A stretch of DNA of 64,000 bases from Abditibacteriaceae bacterium (GTDB lineage Bacteria > Armatimonadota > Abditibacteriia > Abditibacteriales > Abditibacteriaceae): contig JAFAZH010000025.1 in NCBI GenBank assembly GCA_019239895.1, forward strand, positions 124,001-188,000. The letters run 5' to 3'. The notes under the pieces are model-generated. The model was not told where the DNA came from and did no database searches. It was given only the letters and a program-made list of their open reading frames with translations. Below are positions 7,704-17,039 of this stretch, in pieces (position 1 is the stretch's first letter; the number at the start of each line of letters is the position of its first letter). A program made the translations under genes and the position numbers.

Positions 7704-10415
7704 ATGTTCCTTATGCTCACACACATCTTAAAGCCGGGTTCTTCTCATCAGCTACCGCATTGGCGACCACGCTGGACAACGCTGCCTTTGTGTTTCCTTT
7801 GTTATCTCGTGGCTGGCACATTGGAAGTCACGCCCGTCTACGCGGCACGCCGTCCGGGGCCACCACGTCCGTTACGCTTGTTATGGCCCGACCCCATTAC
7901 AACCAGCACCGTCTCAAATCCGACAACAGATGCCATTTCAACCCAGGACGGAGTTTTTGCAGCGCATAGCGCGGCTGATGCTAAAGCACGTAACGGGGGC
8001 ACCCGTCATGACGGCCCAACCTCCTGGACGCTCTTCTTTACACGGCAAGACGGTGGCACTCGCAATATCTGGCGGGCGGATCCACAGATCATGTCGGGCG
8101 GAGGAGCCGCAAATAGCCAGCCTAGTGAGACCGAGGATCGCTCCGCGCTGTTACGCGGTTTAGCGTGGCGTGTGGCTCCCATTACTCATCTAACGGCTCC
8201 CCTGTTCGCGGAACAAGTGGATGCTACCCCGGATGGCCGCAGTTTAATCTGCGTTACCAACGCCCTGGGTGGCCCGGCTATGCTGGCAGGAGCATCCGCT
8301 AACAGCAATGCGGCACCTCAACGCAGCCAGATTGCCCGTTTAGATTTACAGAGCGGGCAGTGGACGACGCTCACCGGTAATGATGCCCACGATCATTCCC
8401 CGACTATTGCGCCGGATGGCCGTCGCCTCGCTTTTGTTTCTAATCGCTCCGGCCTGGAGTCGGTTTACCTAATGCCAATCAATGGTGGCCCCCCGCGTCG
8501 CATTGCGACAATGGCGCAGCATCCGTGTTGGCTGGATAACAACACATTACTCTTCGAGAGCACCCGCCCTGGTCAGTCCGGTTTATACAGGCTGGCACTA
8601 CCCGGTGAAGGCGATGGAAGCTGGGGGGAACTGCACCCCAGCCTGTTCTTTAAGCAGTTGGGCGAGACCACCATGTCGCCCGATGGGGGTCAACTCTGTG
8701 TCGCCGCCGCGCCTATTCCCGGTCTGGCACGCCGCAACTCTAGCAGTGCCGACACGGGCCAAACGTCTTCAACCTCGCCCCAGCTTTATCTTTTAGCTCC
8801 TGATGGCTCCGGCGCACGGGCGATTCCCGGCACAGAAGGCGCGCACTCACCTCATTACACACCGGATGGTAGTGCCATTATCTTTGATGCCCCGTTGGAT
8901 AACACGGCAGCCTCTACCACAACCCCATCGCGCACCTTGTGGCTCATACCCATGTTGCATGAGAAACCCACAGCATTGTTGATGGATGTCAGGCCGATTG
9001 TGCGCTTTAGCGACCCCTCGGCCCCGCCAGAAGAGGCGGAGGTTATCGGCACTGCCTTTGCCGAGGGACTGAACGCGCCAGAAATTAAGTTAGAGTATGG
9101 CGAAGGCACCGAACCAACCCGCTGGCATAATGTTGAGATACAACGTGCGACCATACAGCAAGGTAAGCTAGGTACCTGGCATTTGCCGCCGGGAGCGCAA
9201 GGTGAATGGACACTGCGTTTAACTGTCACCGACGCCTCTAATGACCATAATCAAACTACCTTCCCCGTTCATTTTCCGCTCCATCCCCCCTCACGGCTGG
9301 CGCTGGGTGGCCAAGTGGATAACATTCCAGGGAGTGTAGATTCGACTTTGCCACCAAATGGCATCCCTCCGACCGTCACTGTTTCGCCGCAATTACCACA
9401 AACGCCATCGGCACCCATTGGAACGGCTCCATCGCTTAATCCACAGGCCGCTTCGCCCATCACCCCAACACCGGGAGCCTCTGGACTTACCGCTCCGCCC
9501 ACGGTTCGCACAGGACAGAATGCGTCCGTGCGGCCTCATAATAAAAGTCCTAAAGGGGCAATAGCCCAAAGCACCCCAAGACCGCTGCCACGTCTGGCCG
9601 GGCCAGTCAAAGTTTTGCCGTTACCAGCCTTACCTCCAGCTCCCACGCCCACCCCGCCTAATAAGGCTACATCGCCAACCGGAACTCAGCCCGATACGGG
9701 GACAGGCAATATCCCATCAAACTCATTGCCAACCTTTCCCCAAGATGCCGCCTCGCCACCGCCACCCATCTGGCAACTTCCCTCCGGCCCTTTGCCGCCA
9801 AAAACCAGACACCAGAAGCGGCCCAGAACAACTAAAAAAACCCACAGCCAGGCGACACAACAACGGCCCAGGTCGCAACCTAAGTCTTCTGAGATAGACG
9901 ATGAGACTTATACCACGACTTCAACTCCTGCTTCGACGCATGACAGTGGTGGAGCGGACGAGGCGCGGATTAGCGTTGAAGGCACTCCCGCTGTGATGCA
10001 GGCTGGACAAAATGTTACTGTCATAGCGACTTTGCGCAATACAGGCACCCGCGATTGGGCTACTGAAAGCACCCAACCGGTGCGCCTCGTTTATCGTTGG
10101 GTAGATGCTTCCACCGGAACCCGCACTCGCTGGGCCGTGCGCTGGCTGCAAAGCACAGTGCGGCCCGATAGCAGTACGCAACTCTCCGTTACCTTGACGG
10201 CTCCGCCACGTCCAGGGCGATATAAATTGAGCTACATTATGATCCGTCTCAATGGTGATAAATTCGAGCCGCCGCCAGCAACCACACCCACGCAACGCTG
10301 GCCGGGTGAATTTGGCAGCACAACGTACAGGGTTACGGTCACTGGCGGCGAACGCCCAGACAGTGACGAACACCAGGCTACAGGAGATGAACCGCCGAGA
10401 CGCAGAGGGCGCTGA
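7704..10415 (+). CDS. Secreted TolB/PD40-type beta-propeller protein with Pro-rich linker and C-terminal Ig-like domain
   Basis: Protein of 903 aa. A signal peptide (about 29-48, LPLCFLCYLVAGTLEV...AA) precedes a beta-propeller built of PD40/TolB-like repeats (VDATPDGRSLICV, SPTIAPDGRRLAFVSN, TTMSPDGGQLCVA, SPHYTPDGSAIIFDA). A beta-sandwich-like segment (about 430-530) and a very Pro/Thr-rich region of about 220 residues follow. The last domain (about 745-885: VTVIATLRNTGTRDWA, GRYKLSYIMIRLNGDKF) resembles the NBR1-type FW Ig-like fold. It probably acts in the cell envelope as a binding or scaffold protein; no catalytic residues are recognised. Its last nine codons lie in the left arm of a repeat element. 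Confidence 0.7.
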   Translation: MFLMLTHILKPGSSHQLPHWRPRWTTLPLCFLCYLVAGTLEVTPVYAARRPGPPRPLRLLWPDPITTSTVSNPTTDAISTQDGVFAAHSAADAKARNGGTRHDGPTSWTLFFTRQDGGTRNIWRADPQIMSGGGAANSQPSETEDRSALLRGLAWRVAPITHLTAPLFAEQVDATPDGRSLICVTNALGGPAMLAGASANSNAAPQRSQIARLDLQSGQWTTLTGNDAHDHSPTIAPDGRRLAFVSNRSGLESVYLMPINGGPPRRIATMAQHPCWLDNNTLLFESTRPGQSGLYRLALPGEGDGSWGELHPSLFFKQLGETTMSPDGGQLCVAAAPIPGLARRNSSSADTGQTSSTSPQLYLLAPDGSGARAIPGTEGAHSPHYTPDGSAIIFDAPLDNTAASTTTPSRTLWLIPMLHEKPTALLMDVRPIVRFSDPSAPPEEAEVIGTAFAEGLNAPEIKLEYGEGTEPTRWHNVEIQRATIQQGKLGTWHLPPGAQGEWTLRLTVTDASNDHNQTTFPVHFPLHPPSRLALGGQVDNIPGSVDSTLPPNGIPPTVTVSPQLPQTPSAPIGTAPSLNPQAASPITPTPGASGLTAPPTVRTGQNASVRPHNKSPKGAIAQSTPRPLPRLAGPVKVLPLPALPPAPTPTPPNKATSPTGTQPDTGTGNIPSNSLPTFPQDAASPPPPIWQLPSGPLPPKTRHQKRPRTTKKTHSQATQQRPRSQPKSSEIDDETYTTTSTPASTHDSGGADEARISVEGTPAVMQAGQNVTVIATLRNTGTRDWATESTQPVRLVYRWVDASTGTRTRWAVRWLQSTVRPDSSTQLSVTLTAPPRPGRYKLSYIMIRLNGDKFEPPPATTPTQRWPGEFGSTTYRVTVTGGERPDSDEHQATGDEPPRRRGR

Positions 10416-10700
10416 GTAGAGAGGAAGACCTGATTCTTTCGGCAATAATACGCTTGATTCTTGGAACAATAATGTAATAAAAGAACTTAAATACGGGAGA
10501 GTGCAGCTTATGAGCCACAAAGATGTACAAGACCTGTTTCTTCTGATAATTCTGGTAGGGATCTTGGTAGGCGGGCACTTTCTGCCTGGCCTGATGCACA
10601 AACTGACAAAAAAGTAGCGTCACCTCAAATTACACGCAGGTGGCTCAAGTATATAATTGCTATTCTTTTCTCTGTGTCCTCTGCGTCTCGGCGGTTCATC
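10386..10700. repeat. Family D element bounded by perfect 22-bp inverted repeats
   Basis: The arm gatgaaccgccgagacgcag (plus ag) at 10386-10407 is repeated inverted at 10679-10700. The arm core gaaccgccRagRcgc is shared with the element at 21567-21778. The left arm overlaps the end of the 903-aa gene, and the interior carries the 35-codon reading frame at 10510-10617. It accounts for most of the 397-bp region between the genes at 10415 and 10813. Confidence 0.75.
10510..10617 (+). CDS. Putative 35-aa single-span membrane peptide
   Basis: ATG 10510 is preceded by GGGAGA about 9 nt upstream. The product is a short charged N-terminus (MSHKDVQD), a hydrophobic stretch of 15-17 residues (LFLLIILVGILVGGHF), and a basic end (MHKLTKK). 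The pattern fits a small inner-membrane peptide with its C-terminus in the cytoplasm. It sits inside the inverted-repeat element 10386-10700 and could be its passenger, or an ordinary gene flanked by repeats. No family is recognised; coding status is inferred from the ribosome-binding site and composition only. Confidence 0.45.
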   Translation: MSHKDVQDLFLLIILVGILVGGHFLPGLMHKLTKK

Positions 10701-10812
10701 CACCAGACCCATGAGTATCTAGGGGCTATAGAGAGTAATGAGTGCCATCTGGCTAATTAGTGGCAGATTAACTTCGTAAGCCTCATAATTGAAGGACGCT
10801 TAGAGCGGAGGA

Positions 10813-12474
10813 ATGGCCCTGTTTCTGAATCATGCGCGGCGAGATTACACAACTGTCTTCACCCTAACCTTAGCTATTTTACTGGGTCTTTATGTGCGTC
10901 TCTGGCCTGCGCTGATTGCCGATTTTCCTCTCAATGATGGGGGGCTGTTCTATCAAATGGCGCAAGAGGTGCAGGCAGCCCATTATCACCTGCCAGTTTA
11001 TACCGCTTACAATGCGGCCCATATTCCCTTTGCTTATCCGCCTTTAGCCTTTTATCTGGCTGCGGCACTCTCCGCTCTAACCCACATCAATTTGTTAAGT
11101 ATTCTGCGCATTCTACCGGCCCTGCTCAGCACTTTGGCCATTCCCGCTTTCTACCTTTTTAGCCGGGTGGTTTTACAGTCTCGCATTCAAGCCATTTTAG
11201 CCACTTTCGCGTTTACTCTGCTGCCGCGCACTTATGGTTGGATGATAATGGGCGGTGGTCTGACTCGCGCCCCCGGCTTTGCCTTCGCTATTCTGACTCT
11301 CGGCTTCGCTTATTTGCTTTACACGAAACATGATTGGCGTTTGGTTCTCCCGACAGCCCTGCTGGCCGGTTTGACAGCGTTAAGCCACGCGGAAATGACC
11401 TGGTTCACGGTTTACAGCGCTTTTTTCTTATGGCTCTTTTATGGGCGCAGTTTAAAAACTCTCGCTGCCTCAATAGCCGTTGGTGGAGGTGCTGCGATTA
11501 TTACCGCTCCTTGGTGGCTGGTGGTGGTAAATCGTCATGGGCTGGCACCCTTTCAGGCCGCAGCCCACACCGGCAGCCAACGCTGGTTCACCTGGCATCC
11601 TTCTTATATCACGGGCGAACCTTTCTGGCCGCTACTGGGTTTTATTGGCCTGTTAGGGCTTATTGTTTGCTGTCTCAAGCGGCAGTTTTATTTACCAACG
11701 TGGGCCGTTGCTATCTTCTTTGTCCAGCCCCGCAGTGCCAGAACCCTCGCCATGATACCATTATCAATGGCTTTGGGCATCGCTCTCGACCAAGTTATCC
11801 TACCAGCCCTAAACAAGTTATGGAAGCCCCGCACTACTTCTATTGGCGAAGCACCACTTGAAGTGAAGGCTGCCAGGAAAAATTCTCAGGTGACAGCAGA
11901 AACACCGTCGTGGATGGGGCCATTGCCAGTCGTATTTTTAACTTGCCTCTTAATTTATGCCGTGTTAGGAGCCTGGCTGATTGATGCCACGGCATCGCCC
12001 TTAAAAACTCTCTTGCCACCGGAACGCGTGGCCATGCAGTGGGTAGCTACACAGACACCTCAGAATAGCAGGTTTCTCATCTTAACTGCCGACGGACTCT
12101 GGGATGATAGAACCCTGGAGTGGTTTCCTGCCCTCGCGCACCGCACCAGCGTTACCACCATTCAAGGCTCGGAATGGCTGCCAGGAGGCCGTTTCTATCG
12201 CATTTGGGATGCCGATGAAAAACTGGCTGCCTGTGGGGCCGGGCAGGGTAATAAAAGCAATAGCATCTTAAAGGGCCTGCCCTGCCTTAATCAATGGGCG
12301 CAACAGTGGAGCATGAGTTTCACCCACATCTATATCCGCAAGGAACTCGCATCCTCTCCTAAACGAGACTATTGGAAAACTATCGAGCAAGCACTGCGCA
12401 CCTCGCCTGATTATACAGTTGTCTATGATGGCGTCGGGGCCACCATCTTTGCGCGCCGAGGTTCAATAGGATAA
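10813..12474 (+). CDS. Multi-spanning membrane protein, GT-C glycosyltransferase-like
   Basis: Protein of 553 aa with about ten hydrophobic segments. The first loop after TM1 holds DFPLNDGGLFYQM, an acidic motif in the place where GT-C (PMT/ArnT-like) enzymes bind lipid-linked sugars and metal. The last 140 residues form a soluble, extracytoplasmic-looking domain (PPERVAMQWVATQTPQNSRFLI). Start ATG 10813 has GCGGAGGA just upstream. GT-C enzymes transfer sugars from polyprenyl phosphates on the outer face of the inner membrane; acceptor and donor are unknown here. The next gene is a second large membrane protein of related design, which suggests joint work on a surface glycan. Confidence 0.6.
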   Translation: MALFLNHARRDYTTVFTLTLAILLGLYVRLWPALIADFPLNDGGLFYQMAQEVQAAHYHLPVYTAYNAAHIPFAYPPLAFYLAAALSALTHINLLSILRILPALLSTLAIPAFYLFSRVVLQSRIQAILATFAFTLLPRTYGWMIMGGGLTRAPGFAFAILTLGFAYLLYTKHDWRLVLPTALLAGLTALSHAEMTWFTVYSAFFLWLFYGRSLKTLAASIAVGGGAAIITAPWWLVVVNRHGLAPFQAAAHTGSQRWFTWHPSYITGEPFWPLLGFIGLLGLIVCCLKRQFYLPTWAVAIFFVQPRSARTLAMIPLSMALGIALDQVILPALNKLWKPRTTSIGEAPLEVKAARKNSQVTAETPSWMGPLPVVFLTCLLIYAVLGAWLIDATASPLKTLLPPERVAMQWVATQTPQNSRFLILTADGLWDDRTLEWFPALAHRTSVTTIQGSEWLPGGRFYRIWDADEKLAACGAGQGNKSNSILKGLPCLNQWAQQWSMSFTHIYIRKELASSPKRDYWKTIEQALRTSPDYTVVYDGVGATIFARRGSIG

Positions 12475-12565
12475 ACAATGAACACCAGCCATGATTACTT
12501 TAAAGTGAGTCATAATCATGTTGCCTGATATTAGCTTTGACACCAAACACTAACAACAGCATCTT

Positions 12566-15268
12566 ATGGTAGCCAACTCGCCTTCCTTGCCAGGCGCGGC
12601 ACTCGCTTCAACTCGAACTAACACTCAGACGCCAGCCCAACGGCGGGATCGTCGCGCTTGGTGGGGCTTAGTCATCGTTTCCCTGTTCGCTTATGCCCCC
12701 GGTATTATGGGTTTGTGTTGGGGTGCCTGGCCCTTTGCTAATGATGCGGTGGCCCTGTTTGGTCCATGGCGCACCTTTGCGCGCCATGCTTTAACCCAGG
12801 GAACCTTGCCCCTGTGGAACTCCAACAGCTTTTGCGGCTTGCCTTTAATGGGCAATATTCAGACCGCTACTCTCTATCCTCTTAATATTCTCTACTGGAT
12901 TTTTCCGCTGGCCTGGGCCTTACTGATAGATGCTTTTCTGCACCAACTGATCATGAGCTTCGGCATGTACGCACTGGCCCGCGCCTTACATCTGAGTCGC
13001 ACCGCAGCCTGGTTAGCTACCATCGCCTTTGCTCTCGGTGGAGCTGCATCAGGCCATCTCTTTGCAGGCCATATGACCTGGCACGCCACACGCGCTTATA
13101 TGCCGTGGGAACTCTGGGCACTACTACTCTATTTGCGCAATGGGAAAAAGCTCTATGGTTATCTCTTTGCTGGTCTGCTCACCCTACAGATTTTTGCGGG
13201 CTACCCACCATTAGTGCTGCTAACTTTGGGCTTGTGCTGTGGTTTATGCATTGCTTATCTGTTATCGTATCGGTTTTCTCACCTTCAAGATAGGAGGCAA
13301 GCTCAGCGTCGGGAAAAGTCAAGATGGGAGATGCCGTCTGGTTGGTTTCCATTGATGATTCAGCTTGGGTTGGTTGTTGCCCTTCTTTCTGCCGTTTGTA
13401 TGCTGCCCATGCAAGAGCAAAGCCGTCTCTCAGTGCATGGTAGTGGGCTAAGTTACCGAGATGCCACTAAATTATCTGGCTCATGGCGTAGTTTGCTTCG
13501 GTTGCTGATCCCCGATTTCTTTGGGGGCAACTTCGATGTGCAATGGAGCCAGCCTTATACTGCATATGAAGAGGCTGCCTATTCAGGCATTCTCGTATTG
13601 ATATTAGCGGTTGGTGCGCCTCTGTTTGGACGCTACCAAAGGACAATCTCAGATACAGGACATCGCAACGTGAATGGCCCCATTTCTGCTGCCACTGACA
13701 AGAATATGTCTCAGGCATCAGCGGTGCCTGAGTATGGGGCCATGTCGCGCAGCATCCCCTGGCTTTGGGCATTACTGCCCATCTCTTTAATCCTCGCCAT
13801 GGGTAATAACACACCTGTATATCATTGGCTATTTAACCATATCGCACTTTTCCGCCTGACCCGCTGTCCTGTGCGTTGGTTAGAAGTTTGGTACTTATGT
13901 GTTGCTTTACTCGCCGCATTTTCTTTTGACGCCTTAATGCGTGGTGTTCCACAAACCAAGAAACCCACCGTTGTTGCCGCTAACGATACGGCGAGTGATT
14001 ACTCTGACATCAATGCTCTACAGCCAGCGCGCTTACTACAAGTGGTCTTCTTTGTCTTAGCAGGGTTACTCTTCGCACTAGCGGCTTGGCTGGCTGCCAC
14101 GGGGGCGGCTGACCCCCTGTGGATGAAAAAAGCACAATGGGCCTTTGTGGTTAATCCGGCTTCCCTCCATGCTCCCATTGCCCAGTATTTACGCTGGACA
14201 GCTTTATCACAAACTCTTATCGCCGCTATCATAGCGTTTGGCTTCGCCGGAGCTTGGGCAGCGTGGCAACGTGCATCGCTTCGCTACCGCCCACGCATCA
14301 CAAAACTGTTAATTGGCCTGGCAATGCTGGATGTCTTGCTCGCCTTCTGGCGTTATATGATGCCTACGCCAGCCGAAAAGTTGGCAGAAGCCGTATGGTG
14401 GCCGTCACGCTTGACCCAGCTTTATCGCTCACCACAACGTTGGGACACGCAGGCACGGTGGGATTCGCTCAATCAGAATATGGGCCAACAGATCGATCTC
14501 TTCAACGGCTACGATGCCCTGAGCGGTCGTCGTTATTTTAAATTTGCAAACTATATGGAGCAACGGGAATTCTGGCAAGATGCCTACGTCCCAAAGTTTC
14601 GTTCTTCCCTACTCCGTGTAGCAGCGGTAACCCACATTTTATCTTGGGATAAAAACCCCATTATCCGTTCCAGCGATCCACGTTTGTCATTAGTGGCTCA
14701 ACAGAGTTTATGGAAATTATGGAATTTTCCAGGAGCATGGCCCCGTGTCTATCTATCGCGTCAAGTCATCCGCACCCCCGAAACTGCACAGCTTCCGATT
14801 CTCAATGCATGGGCCGCTAAACCACTTAACCGCTTCAATTTGCCTGTCATAGTAGCACCAGATAAGTTTTCTGCTATTCCCGCTATGCCAATCACTTCCA
14901 CTGATATGGTAAATGCCTGGCATCAAGACCTAAACCGGATGACCATTCAGACCACCACCACACAACCGTGCGTCTTGGTTCAGGCAGAGACCATTTATCC
15001 GGGGTGGCGGGCCTGGGTTAATGGTTGTCCGGTGTCCCTGGAAACAGCTAACTACCTGTTTCGCGCTGTAGCAGTTCCAGCAGGGCCAGCGCGCACCACC
15101 GTGGTTTATGAGCCACAGGCTTATCGCTTCGGTCTTTTTGTATCTCTCTGTGGGCTAATGCTAATGGCTGCGCTGGGAATGACACATTATAGGGTAAATA
15201 ATCGGCCTTCGCTGCGGCACATTCCATCTTCCATTCAAGTGCCTCAAGTAGAAGCCAGCTCTTCATAA
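12566..15268 (+). CDS. YfhO-family membrane protein
   Basis: Protein of 900 aa with some 12-14 TM segments. An early loop reads WPFANDAVALFGPWRTFARHAL, followed by GTLPLWNSNSFCGLPLMGNIQTATLYPLN, the hallmark of bacterial YfhO membrane proteins (GT-C-like; in Gram-positives linked to glycosylation of teichoic acids). The C-terminal quarter is a soluble domain ending in VLVQAETIYPGWRAWVNG, also typical of YfhO. Start ATG 12566; no strong ribosome-binding site is seen. It lies 91 bp after the other membrane protein and is probably in the same transcript. The sugar and acceptor cannot be told from sequence. Confidence 0.8.
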   Translation: MVANSPSLPGAALASTRTNTQTPAQRRDRRAWWGLVIVSLFAYAPGIMGLCWGAWPFANDAVALFGPWRTFARHALTQGTLPLWNSNSFCGLPLMGNIQTATLYPLNILYWIFPLAWALLIDAFLHQLIMSFGMYALARALHLSRTAAWLATIAFALGGAASGHLFAGHMTWHATRAYMPWELWALLLYLRNGKKLYGYLFAGLLTLQIFAGYPPLVLLTLGLCCGLCIAYLLSYRFSHLQDRRQAQRREKSRWEMPSGWFPLMIQLGLVVALLSAVCMLPMQEQSRLSVHGSGLSYRDATKLSGSWRSLLRLLIPDFFGGNFDVQWSQPYTAYEEAAYSGILVLILAVGAPLFGRYQRTISDTGHRNVNGPISAATDKNMSQASAVPEYGAMSRSIPWLWALLPISLILAMGNNTPVYHWLFNHIALFRLTRCPVRWLEVWYLCVALLAAFSFDALMRGVPQTKKPTVVAANDTASDYSDINALQPARLLQVVFFVLAGLLFALAAWLAATGAADPLWMKKAQWAFVVNPASLHAPIAQYLRWTALSQTLIAAIIAFGFAGAWAAWQRASLRYRPRITKLLIGLAMLDVLLAFWRYMMPTPAEKLAEAVWWPSRLTQLYRSPQRWDTQARWDSLNQNMGQQIDLFNGYDALSGRRYFKFANYMEQREFWQDAYVPKFRSSLLRVAAVTHILSWDKNPIIRSSDPRLSLVAQQSLWKLWNFPGAWPRVYLSRQVIRTPETAQLPILNAWAAKPLNRFNLPVIVAPDKFSAIPAMPITSTDMVNAWHQDLNRMTIQTTTTQPCVLVQAETIYPGWRAWVNGCPVSLETANYLFRAVAVPAGPARTTVVYEPQAYRFGLFVSLCGLMLMAALGMTHYRVNNRPSLRHIPSSIQVPQVEASSS

Positions 15269-15315
15269 TTGGCTCCTCATTTGATTGATTAGGACAGAAA
15301 GCGTAAACTTCGCTT

Positions 15316-16128
15316 ATGAAACCTCTGCTGGGGTTATTTCGCCGCAAACCGCATTCTGCTCCAGTCTCTACTTCGCCTCAATCTGGCAAGCGTTACCTGA
15401 GCCAGACCTATTGCCGTGAGGCGGGTGGGGATGGGATCGCCGTAATGAGTAACGGAGCAGTGGCAAATAACGCACTAACCAGCCCTGTTGGTGGGGTGCA
15501 AGATGGTGGGCGGGCTGCCGGAGCCACCGGCACAGGCAGCGCCACTGCCGCCAATGGTAGCCCGGTTAATGGCAGCGCGGCAACTTCAGCCTACGCTGCA
15601 TCAGGAACTCTTTCCAGCGTCAGTGGCGTCCGCAACCTGCCGCGCCCGGCCTTACGTTGGCTGGGAGCGGCGGGTCGCATCGCGCTACGCGAGTTTGACT
15701 TTGAAGCCGATTCGGCAGCAGTTTGCAGCTTTCAAGAAGAAACCTACAGCCTCAATTTTCCCGACTTTCGCTACAACCACTCTTTCGCGGCAGCCTTTCG
15801 CCACGACCTGCGCCGCGCCGCGCTCGACCCACAACACGCCCTTTTTGTCCTGGATGAGGGCGAGGTTGTAGGCTTCTTATGGTTGGTCATCTGCCAAAAC
15901 ACCTGGACGGGTGAACGCTACGGCTATGTCAATAACCTCTTCATCAAGGATGCTCGACGCGGTCAGGGCTTAGCGCGCGAAATGATGCAACAAGCCGATG
16001 TCTTTTTTCGCAGCCGCCGCATCAAACGTGTCCGCCTCACCGTCACCGCCTCCAACGCCCCCGCTGCTCATCTCTACGCACAAAGCGGCTACACCACAAC
16101 CCGTTGGGAGATGGAAAAAGAACTGTAG
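15316..16128 (+). CDS. GNAT-family N-acetyltransferase with low-complexity N-terminus
   Basis: Protein of 270 aa. Residues 1 to about 110 are rich in Ser, Gly, Ala and Asn and probably unstructured. The GNAT domain follows: RIALREFDFEADSAAV (beta1-alpha1), FVLDEGEVVGFLWLV (beta3-beta4), the acetyl-CoA pyrophosphate loop in DARRGQGLAREMMQQA, and the end motif NAPAAHLYAQSGYTTTRWEMEK. GNAT enzymes acetylate amines of proteins or small molecules; the substrate is unknown. Start ATG 15316 lacks a clear ribosome-binding site, and initiation near the GNAT domain cannot be excluded. Its neighbours give no substrate hint. Confidence 0.85.
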   Translation: MKPLLGLFRRKPHSAPVSTSPQSGKRYLSQTYCREAGGDGIAVMSNGAVANNALTSPVGGVQDGGRAAGATGTGSATAANGSPVNGSAATSAYAASGTLSSVSGVRNLPRPALRWLGAAGRIALREFDFEADSAAVCSFQEETYSLNFPDFRYNHSFAAAFRHDLRRAALDPQHALFVLDEGEVVGFLWLVICQNTWTGERYGYVNNLFIKDARRGQGLAREMMQQADVFFRSRRIKRVRLTVTASNAPAAHLYAQSGYTTTRWEMEKEL

Positions 16129-16162
16129 CCAATTTTATAAACTGATAACAAGCACCAAAAGA

Positions 16163-16600
16163 ATGGCTCAGCAACATGATACTATTTTGGCTGACCCTCT
16201 AGTTCGCGCCGCACTTCAACAGGCTTGGCGAGATTCGCAACCTGGCATGAGGGGAGGCCATGAAGAAGGCGGTTTCATTTTGCAAGATCCCAACGGCGAC
16301 TTGAGGATTATGCGCTGGCCAACAGGCAGCCAAAGCAGCATTGTGCTCCCGCCATATTCAAACTGCAAAATTGGTGAGAGTGACATTGTCGCTACATTTC
16401 ATACCCACCCGAATACAGGAAGCGAATACCTACAAGAACCCAGCGAGACGGACAAGAGAGCTATCCGTGACGATCCTGATTTGAAGGGCGAATTTTATGA
16501 AGGTGAGTTCATCATCTCTCAGGCAATGATTTACTTGGTTAACCCAGATGGACAAGTTAACGAGATAGCAGCTACCGGCGAAATCTTTGCTAAAGTATAA
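16163..16600 (+). CDS. JAMM/MPN metallo-isopeptidase-like protein
   Basis: Protein of 145 aa. It carries the JAMM zinc-site pattern: an acidic pair in GGHEEGGFIL (Glu34/35), HTHP with His80 and His82, and Ser94-Glu-Thr-Asp97. The loop between HTHP and SxxD is longer (11 residues) than the usual seven. JAMM proteins are zinc peptidases that cut isopeptide or C-terminal bonds (deubiquitinases, Prok-JAB, some polymorphic toxins). ATG 16163 is used because the upstream reading-frame extension overlaps the GNAT gene. No ubiquitin-like, E1 or E2 gene is adjacent. The next gene starts 15 nt downstream and is its likely partner. Activity and substrate are unproven. Confidence 0.7.
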   Translation: MAQQHDTILADPLVRAALQQAWRDSQPGMRGGHEEGGFILQDPNGDLRIMRWPTGSQSSIVLPPYSNCKIGESDIVATFHTHPNTGSEYLQEPSETDKRAIRDDPDLKGEFYEGEFIISQAMIYLVNPDGQVNEIAATGEIFAKV

Positions 16601-16615
16601 ACAGAGGAGTATGGT

Positions 16616-16885
16616 ATGACTGCCACATTAACACCAGATGTCTATCAAGATGATATTGCTCTGTCCTTAGCCCGCGTCATAGCTGTCGCTAACAAGCGTG
16701 CCCGCGAATCAGGTGTAGATGTGCTACAAAGTTTCATCACTGTCACGCAGCAACCTCTTGACGGCAGTATAGTGTGGCGCGTTAGCTATGGCCCCAGAGA
16801 TTATTTAAGTCGCCGTGGCGGTGATTTGATTATTGATGTTGAGCCGGACGATACCAGTATTAAACAAGTGCTTCACGGCCAATAA
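16616..16885 (+). CDS. Small protein of unknown function paired with the JAMM protein
   Basis: Protein of 89 aa with a strong GAGGAG ribosome-binding site 6 nt before ATG 16616. An N-terminal helix (DIALSLARVIAVANKRARESG) is followed by alternating strand-like segments (ITVTQQPLDGSIVWRVSYG, GGDLIIDVEPDDTSIKQVLHGQ). The end resembles small alpha/beta folds of the PepSY or immunity-protein kind, in which a strand rich in Val and Asp follows a WRV/GGDL stretch. I cannot name the family. Tight coupling to the JAMM gene (15-nt gap, stronger ribosome-binding site than its partner) suggests a substrate, inhibitor or immunity protein for it. Confidence 0.65.
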   Translation: MTATLTPDVYQDDIALSLARVIAVANKRARESGVDVLQSFITVTQQPLDGSIVWRVSYGPRDYLSRRGGDLIIDVEPDDTSIKQVLHGQ

Positions 16886-17039
16886 TACTTGTCAGCCGCC
16901 ACTTACATAAGCCTGCAATAACACTTTGCCGTTAGCACTCCCCCATTGTGTATTCAGATAACGCAAATACTGCCTATATTCTTATTTTGCCCCCTAACAA
17001 ATGTCCTCGTGATGCTATCGGAACCATATTGGGAGCATC

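Noticed and set aside
9921..10601. 226-codon open frame on the minus strand
   Set aside because: Lies opposite the C-terminal domain of the 903-aa gene and the repeat element; no ribosome-binding site or family.
16163..16885. Assignment of the JAMM pair to CBASS or a ubiquitin-like (Bil) module
   Set aside because: No cGAS-like cyclase, E1, E2 or effector gene is adjacent; neighbours are a GNAT gene and a large secreted protein gene.
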